Shown: positions 10,573-23,184 of the stretch, one piece after another
Layout of the letters: every line of letters starts with the position of its first letter
Numbering within the stretch: the stretch's first letter is position 1
Assembly (NCBI GenBank): GCA_021399445.1
Contig: JAJTUQ010000022.1
Location: 47,553-111,552, forward strand
Reading direction: 5' to 3'
DNA: 64,000 nucleotides
DNA from: Xylogone sp. PMI_703
Taxonomy: Eukaryota; Ascomycota; Leotiomycetes
The notes under the pieces: generated by a model
Database searches by the model: none
What the model saw: only the letters and a program-made list of their open reading frames with translations
Told to the model about the DNA's origin: nothing
Program-made: the position numbers and the translations under genes

Positions 10573-12698
10573 CTAAGCCTTCTTTATGCTATCTTTAAGC
10601 CCTGTAATTTGGTTGAGAACTAACTTCGTTGGAGTAGAATCCCTGTCAACACAGAAATATCCTACCCGCATGCCTTGAAACCGGACTGACTCTGGGTGAT
10701 CTTCGTTCGATACGTTCTGTTCTCCAGCCTCTCTAGGCCAAGGAGCTCGTCGGCGAACCTCTTCAAAACCGGTCTCAAGCATTGCCTCTGGGAAAATTTG
10801 CTCTGATTCAGAGCTTAAATCTGCCAGAAACCCATCTGGATGCGCAGACGGATCTTCGGACTTGAAGAGAGGATGGTAAATGCGAACCTCAGCTTTTATG
10901 GGGCTCGACTTTGAGGCACTTTCGCTGACCCAATGGATATAACTAAGGATATGAGTAAAAAGGTAAGTTTATATAAGGATGTGGTTACTTACGCTTTTGG
11001 CTTCTTGAAACGCTGACCTTCCGCTGGCTTCTCGTATTTAGCATGTACACAAGTAACTAAGCCAGTTTCAGGATCTTTGTCGAAAGAAGTGGCGGTAATA
11101 GGATAAGGAACTCGCAGAAGGCCGACAGACTTTCCTGGCGCCAGTCGGAAATAGTCCGAGCTATCCTGTTCTCGGAAATCCGATCGCTCTATATATACTG
11201 TTCGAGTGAAGGGGACATTGTGTGACTGTTGCCTAAGTCAACCCATGAAGATTTCAATTATCATTCTTCTCACTTACACCAAAGGCTGGGTCTTTCGAAA
11301 ATGGAAGGTCAATCATCTCCTCATAATCTTCTGGGAGATCCTCAATCACGACTTTCAACGGTTCAAGCACTAACATTAATCGAGGCACAGTGGTCTCAAG
11401 GTACCGACGAACAGTCTGTTCTAATCTCACCATCTGGATGTTTGTCTTTGCTTTGGTGACCCCAAGCTCATTGACGAACGCTAGTATAGCACCAGGAGGA
11501 ATGCCGCGTCTTCTAAGGGCTATAAGAGTGTAAAGTCGTGGATCATCCCAATCTCGGACATGATGCTTTTCAACTAGTTCTTTAATCTTGCGCTTTGAGA
11601 GGATGGTGCCAGTTATGTTAAGACGACCGTATCTAAAGAGAAAAAAATATTAGAGCGGTGAGCTTCTTAAATCTGGTGCAGATTATTCCTACTCTCTTTG
11701 CATGGGCCTGTAAACCTCCAACTTGTCACACAACCATTCGTATGACTCTCGAGAAAGCTCAAACTCAGTGGTGCACAGTGAATGTGAAATGCCTTCAATG
11801 CTATCGCACAAACAGTGGGCAAAGTCGTACGTGGGATAAATCTTCCATTTGTCACCGGTCCGGTAATGATGCGAGTTCTCAAGGACACGATACCTTGTAC
11901 ACCTGTTAGCCATCACATGCATCTCCAACCTAACTCAGATGACGAACGCTATTATATCCCACATCTGTGGGTTTGGATTTTCCAGATCTTGTTTCATACG
12001 AAGACAAGCCTCGCTGGGCTTGTATTTGCCATCCCGCATTGCCCTAAACTCAGTCAAGGACTCCTCTATAGGTCGGGATCGATGTCGACATGGAGGCCGA
12101 ATGTTTGTTCGTACATTGTCGATTTCTTCGCCTCGTTGTGCTTTTATTTCCGCCTCTACACTATTGTCAGCATTTTCAGATATGTGATCGAGATAGGTGG
12201 CGAATACTTGAGCAGTGGCACATGTATGCACCGTCTTTCCGTATCAAGTCCTCAGCCAACTCATATAATCGGTCGAAGTTATCACTGGCGTTTGTTACGC
12301 GAACAGGCTTGAATCCCAACCATGCGACAATATCCTCTATCGAATCAAAGTACTTCTTCTCTTCACCCGAGGGATTGGTGTCATCAAAACGAAGGATACA
12401 GCCACCGCCATGAAAGCGTGCAAAACCGAAGTTGATCGCAAGAGCCTTGCTGTGTCCAATATGGAGGAATCCCTGGGCCGTTAATCTTCGGGAATTCTAG
12501 GACTATCACCTGGTAGGACTTACTTACATTTGGCTCGGGAGGCATCCGCGTCAGGATTTGCGGTGTTTGAGGTGAGATGGGCTTCTCCTTGTAAACGTCG
12601 GCCAGAAAGCCCGTTTTGAACATGAAGTCGGGGTCTTGGATAACTGCCGGTGCATCTTTAGCACCCGCATCTTGCTTCGTAGTCTTCGTTGTAGCCAT
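10573..12698 (-). CDS. Glutaminyl-tRNA synthetase, cytosolic
   Basis: Seven exons: 12698-12528, 12472-12208, 12155-11948, 11893-11693, 11632-11278, 11225-10993 and 10942-10573. Introns are 50-60 bp, all phases match, and the product is 600 aa. It charges tRNA-Gln with glutamine. The class I HIGH motif is at residues 61-64 within [23 protein letters not shown], the GlnRS stretch [15 protein letters not shown] and the KMSKS-equivalent LSKRK follow. After the catalytic core comes the anticodon-binding beta-barrel region ([19 protein letters not shown] ... KAYIHWVSE). The motifs fit GlnRS better than GluRS. The N-terminal extension is short, as in many ascomycetes. Intron 3 uses the unusual donor GTTCGT, and only that choice restores the expected IIAYRVL sequence. 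Confidence 0.93.
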
Positions 12699-13957
12699 GA
12701 TAGCTTTTGCTGAGCTCTGTTGAAATGGCAGGGAAAGTTGACAATTTTGGCAGATAGCAGAATCCCTTTTGTCTGGACCCCTCTAGCTGCCTGATGAGTC
12801 ATGGGTGGCTGAGGCACCAACTTGGTCTAGCTCGAGGTACCAGAAAGCGGGGTACTCACGTGCCCAGTGCACAAAAGAGGATTATGATTCTGCATCGTTT
12901 GCATGGGAGCGCTTGAATTGGCTACACATACAAATCTATAAGTTAAAATGAAGGAGACATTGATGCTCACATGAGATTAAGTAGCGTAGATGATGTGAGC
13001 CTAATTAAGCTATTGATGTTTCTTAGGATGCTCCAGACATATATTATTCTAGCTCCTGATCGATCATTAACCTCTCCAATTAGTGCATCTACCAATCGCT
13101 ACTCTAAACAAGAACTCCGGTGTCGGGTTCACAGTCCAGACGACAGGACGGTGGAGGCATCAAGTCTAGATATTTCAGTATTATAGGATTTTGTGCCTCA
13201 GAATTTATAACAATAAGAATGTCGTCACAAGATTCTCTACCTGGGCTAGCAATCATGGAGGGGCATATCTACGTGCCTTAGCAGAACAAGTTCCAATCAA
13301 GTAATTACTATGTCTATCCGCTTGGACTTCTCAAAAATCCAATGAAAAAGATCGTAGGAGAGAAGTACTCACTAAACTATAAAAGATAGCTGCTGAAGAC
13401 TAGAAATCGCCACCAGAAAAATATGTGTAAAGTTTCCGGAAACCGAGTTATCTCCATTCTCCCATACAGGCCAAGTACAGACGTCGAAATATTTCGTCCC
13501 ACAAAAATAGAGATTCACAGCTTAAATAGTAGTAGTAGCTATAATTTGGATATCCCACATTGGACAACTTCGCTGTAAACAGTTACTCGCACGAGATCTT
13601 GAGCTTGTTTCCGCGCTATGCGTAAGTTCGCATACGCCATGCAACATCCCCGTACGTCATACCCGATATGTCATTTCAACATTCCGAAATTCTTCGCTGA
13701 TAACTTTGGCAAGTAAATCATCGACAGGCTCAAAAATCACTTTCTCGCGCGAGATCACTATAGTTCGGCGGAGGATTGGATTGCTTTGTTCGAGTAGGAT
13801 CAATTTTGAGAATTATATAAAGGTGGTGGAATTGACTTTGTACTCTGAAGTTCAGACCTGCCAAGAGTCATTTACACACGATAACACAATCCAACAGCGC
13901 ATATCTTTCATCATTTTGATTTACAGCCAAAGACAGATACTCTAGACTATTTCAACA
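12699..13957. other. Intergenic between divergent genes
   Basis: About 1.26 kb between GlnRS and the FMN oxidase. No gene supported. The right end should hold the oxidase promoter. Confidence 0.5.
13814..13820 (+). promoter_or_regulatory. Possible TATA box of the FMN oxidase gene
   Basis: TATATAA occurs about 140 bp upstream of the ATG at 13958, a plausible distance for a fungal core promoter with a leader of about 100 nt. Based on motif and position only. Confidence 0.35.
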
Positions 13958-15439
13958 ATGTCTGATCCCAAGAACCCAAACATTCAAAACAGAACGACCC
14001 CGCAATGGTCGTTATACCAGAGGGAAGCATTTTGGAATGCCAACAACGGAGAGTATCCTCTTTTCAACACAGGTCAGTTCAATCCAACGCCAGATCTCCA
14101 TTTTACTGCTAATGCATCCCTTCAAGACCCAGCAGAAATCGAGAAACTGGCCAAGGAAAAACTCTCTCAGAATGGATGGTACTGCAATTCGTACGTATTT
14201 GTTTGTAACTGATGCTGATAGCCGTGACTAGGTATTATTCATCCTGCAACGCCGGTTTATCCTGGACACACCTTGCCAATAGACAGGCCTTCTACCGACA
14301 CCGCATCATTCCTCGGATGCTGATAGATACTAATACCAGAGACACTGCAACGGAGATATTTGGACATCGCGTGTCTGCCCCCATAGGATTTGCGCCGATT
14401 GGTATTAACCGCATTTACCATCCAACAGGAGAACTGTCCGTCGCAAAAGTGGCACAGGATCTGAACCTGGCGTATAGCTTGTCATCAGCCGGAAGCTACA
14501 GCATCGAAGATGTCGGTAAAGCAAATGGAGACGGTCCACGGTTCTTCCAGCTGTACCAAAGCCACGATGACGAGGTTTGTCTTTCGATGCTGCAGCGAGC
14601 ATTCGATTCCGGATTCGATGTCTGCATGGTCACGACGGATACGTGGTCACTAGGCTGGCGACACAACGACGTATTCACCGGCAATTATGCATTCTACCAT
14701 GACCACGGTGCCGGAGATCTTGGTCTGCAAGACCCAGTATTCCAGAAGCGATTGAAGGAAGCAGGCATTGACCCGAAGAAAAATCCAAAAGAGGCTGGCG
14801 CAAAATGGATAGATGAGCATATCTGGCATGGGCGAGCGCATACCTGGGAAAAAATGAAATGGACCATGGAGCAGTGGAAGAGAATCAGTGGCGGAAGGCC
14901 ATTTTGTCTAAAAGGCATCCAAAGTGTTGAAGATGCAAAGAAGGCTGTTGAAATGTATGCCCACATTATTTGTCAAAATCTGCATATCTACTAACTTGAA
15001 AACAGTGGTGTCGATGGTATAGTCGTCTCTAACCACGCCGGTCGACAAGTGGATGGCGCCGTAGCAAGCCTAGATATGCTTGAGAAAATTGTGGATGCAG
15101 TTGGTGATAAGACTTATGTGAGTAGAAATTGATAATAAGGCTTGAATTATGGCTTATGATGTTCTCTAGATTATGTTCGACTCAGGTGTCCGCAGCGCTG
15201 CTGATGTTTTCAAAGCGCTTGCTCTAGGCGCAAAATTCGTCTTCATTGGCAGACTTTGGGTGTGGGCTTTAAGTATCGCTGGAGAGCATGGAGTCCGCCA
15301 TGTACTCAAGAGTCTCCTAGCTGAATTCGATATCTTGATGGAGGTCGCCGGATTCCAAACCATTGACCAGATCAATAAAACTGCTATCGACTCTCTGCCA
15401 AACTCGTCTAGCTTGATTGCAGAGCACTCGCAGGTTTAG
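13958..15439 (+). CDS. FMN-dependent 2-hydroxyacid oxidase (lactate 2-monooxygenase-like)
   Basis: Four exons, 13958-14190, 14232-14954, 15006-15117 and 15170-15439, give 445 aa; introns are 41, 51 and 52 bp and in phase. The family oxidises 2-hydroxy acids such as lactate using FMN and oxygen. Visible are the N-terminal barrel strands with [12 protein letters not shown], the LYQSHDDE segment, the [14 protein letters not shown] block typical of the lactate monooxygenase-like branch, and the active-site block [10 protein letters not shown] with His329 and Arg332. The C terminus has [19 protein letters not shown] and [19 protein letters not shown]. All core regions are present. The usual SNHGGRQ reads SNHAGRQ here, a mild change. 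It ends 44 bp from the end of a convergent Zn2Cys6 regulator gene. The substrate is unproven. Confidence 0.9.
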
Positions 15440-15483
15440 TAAATAGCTCAGACCAACGATGTTGTGATAGTATTTAGATAGGT

Positions 15484-18024
15484 TTAGAAATTGATTTGAC
15501 CGGGATCTGGCATATTAAAGTATCTATCAACGAGTGAATCCCATTCGCCCCAATCAAGGTAGTCAATTTCTTCATGCGAGAATTGACCACCAAGCGCTGG
15601 GTCTCCCAGTTCGAGATCGGGATTATCTAGGAAGTCCACAAGAACGTTGTTCGTATCCGGTCTCTTTGCAGCGGTATTATCTTCTAGCACAGGGTAAAGC
15701 TCTTTTTGTTCAGAATTTTCTGTGTTAAAGATGGTCGAGTCTACAGGTGGAGGAGGTAGCGGGTCTACTGCCGCAGAACCCTCAGCAGCAGTAGCAGTAT
15801 TGTTGGCACTGTGTTCAAGATTGTTATCTATCCACACAATATCAGGATCAAGACCGGCCTTTTTCCATGCCTGGCGTCGTAATCTTCGAAGCATCTTCCA
15901 GACCTCTTTACCAGCAGTAGAGAGATTCCTTCTAGAATCTAAATCTTTATACCAGCCAACGCCATCGGAGCCGACCATGGAAAATAGCCTCTCGACGAGT
16001 GTTCGAGAGTGTTGTGCCTCCTCCGATTGTGGATTCCTAAGAAGATCAGATAGAAGGATAGCCATTGCCTGCAGTGGCTGGTAAGTTCCCGGGTAAAGCC
16101 AGTAGAATGGTCGAAATTCCGGTGTTGTACACATATCCAAGAAATTCTCTACATATGCATGGCAATGGCGTATAGCACTGCGTATACTGGTTAGTAATTT
16201 CTGGCTGATACAGGATGATGCTCAGTTGGGCTTACTCTTTTCGTACACTATTCACGTCTCCACATTCTCCTTCCCCCTTTAATAATGGTTGGTAGAGCAT
16301 ACAGTAAGATCGATGATTCATCAACCAGAGCAATTTCTGGGCCCACGTTTGGAAGGCTACCGTAGGCATGCCGTGTGCCCCTCTTCCGTCAACCTCATGA
16401 TCTGAAGGTGTAGGTGTAAGCTGCATAGCCGCTATTCTTTCAATACGGGCGGCTGTGTCAGCGCTTTGCTCGTCCACCACCTTCTTCAAAGCCGCAAATT
16501 CTTTCGCGGATTTCGCCCGGACGTCGAACTGATGACGAAGAACCTTCCTCAACAGCGCCGTAAGCTTATATCGACCAACCGCAACAACGTAACGAATGTC
16601 AAGCATCTGATCGTCCGGCGTGGGAGACCTGGCAGCATCTTGTTTTTGACCTTGACCAAGCCCATTACCTTGAGATATGCTAATATATTCATCTTTGAAT
16701 TCACTTATCATTCGAGTATCATAAAAGTTATCGAGCACCATCAGCGGCGGTAAGCCAGACGAGAGACAGGTCATGATGTCTGTATGGATAATATGCCACC
16801 ATATACGACGGCGCAGCTCCGCTTGTATGGGATCAAGCTTGAAAAGTGCGCCGTCTCTATGAAGCCCCATTGCCTGGGCGATGCGCAATGCAACGCTGAG
16901 GTAGGAGCAAGAACTTAGGCTCTCCTCCTCGCGGATCAAGAGATTTTGAGCCATGAGATATGCGATTAGTGAGTAGATTGTCGGGCTCTGCGGAAATGAC
17001 ACAAGAGCGAGAGCATGGGAATGAAGCTGATATAGCTGAGCTGTCATTCCAGAGAGCGATGCCTCCGTAGCATCCTGGTTAAAAAGCGGAGTGGGTTGTC
17101 CAAAGGATCCCGCGAAGAGCACAGCCAGAAAGAGTGGTAGAAAGCTGGGTATTTCAGCTAATATTCCAGTCGGCAGCTCTTCACGGTCCCAGGAGAGATA
17201 CCACTGCCAGAAGCGGGTATACTGAGATTGAAAAGTAGGTATGTGCAATAACGGGGTGATAGGATGGATAATGTCTAGGAAGTTGTGATAGAGGTCGTCA
17301 CATATCTCCTTGGGCGGAAGAAGGTTGAGTAGTTGTGCCAACGAATACATCATCTCACCACGGTACTCTGAGCCGGCGTTCACCTTGCTTATCCTGTTGG
17401 GAGGTGCCAGCCCTTCATTTTCAGACTGGCTACCGGCGGATATGTGCGGTTGCTTGTAGGGAGCAAGACCACAGTAACAGAGAGGCAATGGGAATGTGGG
17501 TACTTTAGAGAGGAGCTCATCTAGCTCTACCACCTATGCAAACTTAGATATGGGCCGAGAGAGGAGAAAATAGCGGGACCTACCTCATTATCAATATTCG
17601 CCCAGAAGGTGTCGGACACATATCGTGACCTGCCGCCATTCTGGAGCGTCAGATATCCCGGGCGTGGACTTCTCGCATTATCTCCCAGTGAGGAATCTGT
17701 ATGCTGGTCATCATCAGGATTGCCCGGCCCCGAGTCATTGCCGTCTAGAGAAATATCATCGCGCGACTGGCCGTGGTCAACACCTGACTGAGCTACGGAC
17801 GCTCGCCGCTTGCGCTGAGCCGAGGAAGCTGAGTGCGGAGTGTTGACAACCCAGACGCACTCCGTACTGTTCTTCGCACAATTGCTACACACAGGATGCG
17901 TTCTATCGCACTTGATTCTGCGCACACGACATAGCTGGCAGCTTGTGATTGTTCGATGGCGACGGACCCCACTCTTCCACACCCGAGATGTCAGTGTGTT
18001 TGAAGACATCCTGAGCGCGGTCAC
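15484..18024 (-). CDS. Zn2Cys6 transcription factor with fungal-specific TF domain
   Basis: Three exons, 18024-17584, 17533-16236 and 16177-15484, with 50- and 58-bp introns in phase, give 810 aa. The Zn2Cys6 DNA-binding cluster is at residues 29-57 (CQLCRVRRIKC ... CSNC ... C), inside a basic N terminus. A fungal-specific TF domain follows, with the landmarks YLSVALRIAQAMGLHRDG and ELRRRIWWHI. The C terminus is acidic and Pro/Asn-rich (about the last 100 residues), a plausible activation region. Nuclear. It is arranged tail-to-tail with the FMN oxidase gene, so a shared pathway is possible but there is no shared promoter. Its targets cannot be read from the sequence. Confidence 0.9.
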
Positions 18025-18672
18025 GGATACCCCGACGACAAAAGCCTACAGCCGGGCTAATGCGGGGTCATTCATTGGAAAGGAATGAATAAACTGTATT
18101 GAGATCCGTATTAGAGTAATAATGTCTAGCCAGGAAGTGTATGAAAGTATCCACGAAGCACCGGCAATGAGCAGGAGATCACCAGGCGAGCTCTGGCGAG
18201 GTTTGGATATGGAGTAATTACGGTGTGTTGTTACTGTAGACGGCTACTGACGCTCCTTGCTCTACTAAGAGCACTCCAGACGTGGTTGATGGAGCTGAAT
18301 TGGCCTATGAGATGGAGGAGAAATCAATGAGATGAGCAAAAATGCTGCTTGTAACAGAGAGTGAGCGTGATCTTATTATTTGGAGCTAGCAAGCTTGGCT
18401 ACTGCTACTGACCAACAATGTACTTAATTCGGCTCAGTCGGCTGACCGGAATCCGATCGCTTGCTTACTAATCAATAATATCAATCACGTGATTAACGCA
18501 AGTGGAATCAAAAACTCCGCACGTGCAAGCTATGCCTCTGAATATCCAACATTGATGATTCCTAATATAATTCTTCTTTACCTTCTCTATCTTCAACAAC
18601 GGTTTGTATGGAGCTAATTCAAGCAATGACGATCAACCACAGTGCTGCTTAAAACGAAAGCGAGCATTGCAT
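18025..18672. other. Intergenic upstream of regulator gene
   Basis: Promoter region of the minus-strand Zn2Cys6 gene. No other coding region or repeat seen. Confidence 0.5.
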
Positions 18673-18856
18673 ATACTGTAGAACCTCAAGGAAACCAAAT
18701 TTGAGCTGTGCCCGTTGTAAAGCCTCATTTATTACGCCACACTGTATTTTTTGCAGGGTAAATTACCTTCTACTTGATAATACGCACCGTATAGAGTTAC
18801 ATCATGCCTTTACCCAGTTAAGCTCAAATCCGGTTGCCGTGAGGTTCTACAGTATA
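18673..18856. mobile_element. Short inverted-repeat element (MITE-like, 184 bp)
   Basis: The ends read ATACTGTAGAACCTC and, inverted, GAGGTTCTACAGTAT. The imperfect terminal inverted repeats extend about 34 bp (18673-18706 and 18822-18856), with a few mismatches. The element is bordered by TA dinucleotides, fitting Tc1/mariner or pogo-type insertion. The internal 110 bp encode nothing. It is therefore non-autonomous. Confidence 0.7.
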
Positions 18857-19271
18857 CCGATGCTATTTACGGAAGTGCAGTGGTGAAGTATTCATAAAAT
18901 ACTACCAGGAGAGCCTCCACTCGCCCATATAAGGTAGTAATCTTTATAATACTTACCGGTACTACTAAATATGGATGAGGATATTGTGCAGGGAACGCTC
19001 CTTTGCTACTGCTGCTACCTCCTATGGATGTTGATATGAGACTCTTTCTATGGGCTCCAGTCGTGCGTGGAATTCCCATGCAGCCACGCAATAATTCACT
19101 GCTTGCGAGTAGTTTCGTTCGTGGATATACATTTTAGTTTATAGCCCTACGACCGGATATGAATATTTAGCGACTTTACATCTTCATGAGTCTGGTATTC
19201 TATTATTGAATAAGGGATATATACAAGATTGCCCCAAGTTGTGCCAGAATACCCTTAGTATGGCCTTTCTC
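18857..19271. other. Intergenic, nothing recognised
   Basis: Downstream of the aspartate-semialdehyde dehydrogenase gene; no coding or repeat signal. Confidence 0.5.
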
Positions 19272-20549
19272 CTAGAGAAAGCCCTTCAGCAACGCGGCTT
19301 CCGCATTGAGAATGGAAGCTCCCGCAGCGCCAAGAACCGTGTTGTGGCTTAGTGAAACAAATTTAATATCGAATATGCCGCTCTGGTCTTCTCTGACTCT
19401 TCCTATGCTGACAGTATATCCATTTTGTTTCTCCCTGTCAAGTCTTGGCTGTGGACGATCTGGCTCTTCCATAACTTTGATTGCGTTCGCCGGAGCAGAG
19501 GGGCAGCCAAGTGTCTGAGGCTCAGAGACATATTCACGCAGTGCAGCTACTACATCCTGTACACTTGGTGGCGGGCGTTGGGTAAAACGCAGCGATACAC
19601 ATGCTGTATGCCCGTTGAGCACCGGGACTCGGTTACAGGCCGCCGAGATTCGAAGCTCGGTTTGCTCGGAGAACGCTTTCACGTCGGCATCAAATCTCCC
19701 AAGGATTTTCTTAGCCTCCTGCTCGATCTTCTCTTCTTCACCACTAATAAATGGCACAACATTGTCAAGAATATCCAGACTCGGGACACCGGGATAGCCT
19801 CCGCCGCTGATTGCCTGCATCGTGGTCACGGAAGCATAGTCTATCTTTCCGAACTTGGCCTGGAGAGCAGCAAATGGTACCACGACCCCAACAATGGAGC
19901 AGTTGGAGTTGCAAACCAGGAATCCTTTGTCGATTCCATAGATCTGGCGTTGATGTGGGACCATGGAAATATGAGGCATATTGACCGTAGGGACCACCAA
20001 AGGGACAAGAGGATCTTGACGGTAGTTCTTTGCATTGGAGAAAACAGGGAGATTGGCCTTCAGGAAGGCCATTTCTAAGGACTCATCAATATTCTGTATG
20101 TAAGAGCAGAAGTGCAGAGCGTGTCCATAGTCAAATAGTTTCTCAATGGGGAATACTTACCAATATCTCCAGCGACATCGGAGTCAAGACCTGAGAACAC
20201 TAAGTCACAGTCTGTAAAGTGTTCAACAGCACATTCTTTCACGATTAGCTCCCCGAATTCAGGAGACATGGAAGTTTCTTGTTTCCATCTGACGACATCT
20301 CTGTACTTTTTGCCAGCTGACTTTGGTGATGCACCTACAGCATGTAGAGTGAAGTAAGGGTGGTTTGCTAGCAGAAGGATGAACCGCTGCCCCACAGAGC
20401 CAGTGCATCCTAGAACGCCTGTTTCGTAAGAATAATCAGTGAATGGACCCAGTCAAAATCGAATGTATTTCATAGAGATCATGGCAATCTAATAATCTGG
20501 GACTATACTAACCACAACGCTTCTTTGATGATACTGTGGTTGAGGCCAT
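19272..20549 (-). CDS. HOM2: Aspartate-semialdehyde dehydrogenase
   Basis: Three exons, 20549-20513, 20418-20161 and 20074-19272, joined over 94- and 86-bp introns, give 365 aa, the usual fungal length. It reduces beta-aspartyl phosphate to aspartate semialdehyde with NADPH, the second step toward threonine, methionine and isoleucine. The N-terminal nucleotide-binding loop [12 protein letters not shown] spans the first junction. The second junction restores [26 protein letters not shown] sequence. The catalytic Cys is residue 157 in [10 protein letters not shown] Gly-rich block, [14 protein letters not shown], follows. The C-terminal [17 protein letters not shown] is typical. Cytosolic. No regulatory site is obvious. 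Confidence 0.93.
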
Positions 20550-21507
20550 AGTTATTTGTGATACAGATTGGTCTATTGGTTCGAGATTCGGTGACTTGCC
20601 CTCGATATCAGCTATGACTCTTTTAAGGAAAAATTTTGTTGCAAGCCGAAGCACGTGAGGGTACGTGTTAATATAGTGCCTATTAGCTCAAAGATGGTGC
20701 CTACAACAAACGATGCAAAATGAACAGTAATAAGAAGGTAAGAGGAGGTAAATATATACGTTTTAATCAAACTCGATAAGACAGAATGAATATGCAGAAA
20801 TGCAACTATTGTATAAGATTCGAAGTGTTGTCATTGTACGGAGTAGTTTTCATATAATCTTCGCCTTATCGCCTTATCGCCTTCGAGATCTAAAGGTGAT
20901 AGAGTTGAGTCCCCTCAAACCGCTCAGTTTAGAATGACTTGACCACTATTGACATAAATGGAAATCACATTTTAAACCAAGCCCTGCTAACCATGGGGAG
21001 CTGCTGGGTGGTTTATTGAGATAGCACGTTATCTGATCTGCTTCATCAGTTTATCCGAGGCACCTGTTTTGAAATATCGATCTGAGCGCTGTTGAAGAAT
21101 TCCGAGTTCGAGCGTCTAAGTACTACGAAAGATCGACTTAATACCAGTTTCGACAGCTCACATAGGTGAAACAAAGGAGAATAAAGAACTGGTGCAAGCT
21201 CTGGGATTCATACGAACCAGTATGTGCAGGTTGTCCCAGCCGACATATGAACAGCAATAATACAGAAATCTTATCGGAAAACTAGCAATATTTTGAGACC
21301 AATTTTACGGCTTCCGGTAATTGAACATTGGCCTTGATTGACGCTAACTTAGTTTAAACATGAATCTCAATATACAGAAGATAATATGTATGAAATTATA
21401 CAGAATCCTATAAGTCGAACATATATACCTTGAATTCCATGCTCTCTAAATGCCATTATTCTAGTTCGGAAGAGGTGAGACCAGATATTATCCAAAAATA
21501 GTTACAC
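20550..21507. other. Intergenic, nothing recognised
   Basis: About 960 bp between two minus-strand genes, including the promoter of the dehydrogenase gene. No coding frame or repeat supported. Confidence 0.5.
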
Positions 21508-23184
21508 TTAAATCAGGTATCGGAAACTCTTCTTCAACTCCCTTGCGGTTGAAGTATCCACCCTCTCGAGCTCAGCCGTCTTCTGCAACTGGCTCTGACC
21601 TATTTCCGTAGTCAAAGCATCTTCCGCCTCTAGGCGGTCCAATTCTCTGTTCTGTGCTTGGAGGTAGAAGCGTAACCACAGCGCCATTACGAGGGCAAGC
21701 ATTTGAAGACCGATACAAGTACAGAGTGCCGGAATATAATGGGGTGCATCTTGAGTACGGTAGGTGTATGGAGTCCAAATGGTGGCGGAGTTACCAATCG
21801 AATTGATGAAAGCGTAGGCAGCGGCTCTTTTTGCAGGGGGACGGGGAATAGCGTTGGCGACCCACGAGTAGCAAGTTCCGTTCATAGCAAAGACGAATAT
21901 CATAAGGAAGAAAGAGAAATAGCGAGGTCCAAAGGAATCAGTGGTCATGAATATGATAAAGCCCACAATGGTGATGGGAATAGGATAGACGAAGAACCAG
22001 AAGCGATTTCCAACTCTGTCAGACATGTATGAGTGGGCCATACTGTAAAAGACCATGAAGATGTACGGAGGAGCGACAAGGACGAGAGATACGATATGAT
22101 TATACCCCAAAGTTGCAGTCAGCGTGGGGAAGAAGTTCTGGAATCCGCTCGCACCGGTAATGGCCATATACGCAAGGGCTAAAATGTAAGTCTTGGGGTC
22201 CGCCATGGCCTGTTTTAGTCCCTTGATTTGGCTCCTGATTCCGGGTTCATCGACATCTGCTTCAGCGGCTTCCAATGCCATTCGTCGGTTTGCGACATGT
22301 TTCATCTCTGGCGATAATAGCTTCCACGTATCAGGAAAGTCCGGCAGTGCCACGCATATTATCAATCCAATGGTGCAGGTGATGGCGCCCTCTATGATGT
22401 AGAGCCACTGCCATGCAGCCAACCCGCGAGTTCCTGCCAGCCCACTTAGAATACCGGCTGCGATCAAATTCCCGAAGGCACCACTGATCAGAGATCCGGA
22501 ATAGAAGATACTCATCCGAAGCGCGAGTTCCCTGCGTGTATACCATTTGGAGAGATAGAACAATACGCCAGCAAAGAAAGGTGCTTCTAAAGGCAAGAGT
22601 CAGCATACACGATGGACGGTATTGATAGGCAATATTCACGAACCGACAAGGCCCAGAAGAAATCGGCATGCCACGATGTCACCATAATTCTTGACCTGGC
22701 TGGTCAACGCAGACACAAGCCCCCAAGCGCAGACGAAAAAGCCAAGATATAGAGACGGGCGTCCGACATAGTTGAGTAGCAGATTAGAAGGGACTTGCAT
22801 GAGAATATAGGCGACGAAGAGAATCGAGAGGCCAGTTTGGTATTCGGCGCCATGGAGATGAAGATCTTGCTCAAGTCCTTGCAGACGGGCCGCAGCATAA
22901 TTGTTTCTAGGATCCGATATCAGCATAAAAAATCATGGCAAACCAAGTAATCCGAATTGCAAAAATGCAAACGAAGCTGCTTACCGATCAATGTAGTTCA
23001 TCAAGTATACAAGAATAACCAATGGCATGATCAACATGTCAATTTTCCGGCGCAGCTTCTTCTCAATCAGCAGCTCATCCTCGGTGAGCGCGCCCAGGTG
23101 GATGACTTCATTGTGAGCGGTCTCGGCTTTGTGTTCAGGGGCGGGAAGGGCGCCGAGGCCCATCTTCATGTCGTGGTAGTCCAT
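21508..23184 (-). CDS. MFS transporter, allantoate/nicotinate permease (Dal5/Tna1) type
   Basis: Exons 23184-22985, 22906-22644 and 22586-21508, with introns of 78 and 57 bp (the second with donor GTTCGT), give 513 aa. The ATG at 23184 is preferred because the upstream in-frame residues look like leader. About twelve transmembrane segments are visible, starting at IDMLIMPLVILVYLMNYIDR. The block NNYAAARLQGLEQDL and the following EYQTGLSILFVAYILMQVPSN are signatures of the anion:cation symporter branch, which imports small carboxylates such as allantoate, nicotinate or related acids. A cytosolic middle loop and an acidic/polar C-terminal tail are present. Plasma membrane. The substrate is unknown. 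Confidence 0.9.
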
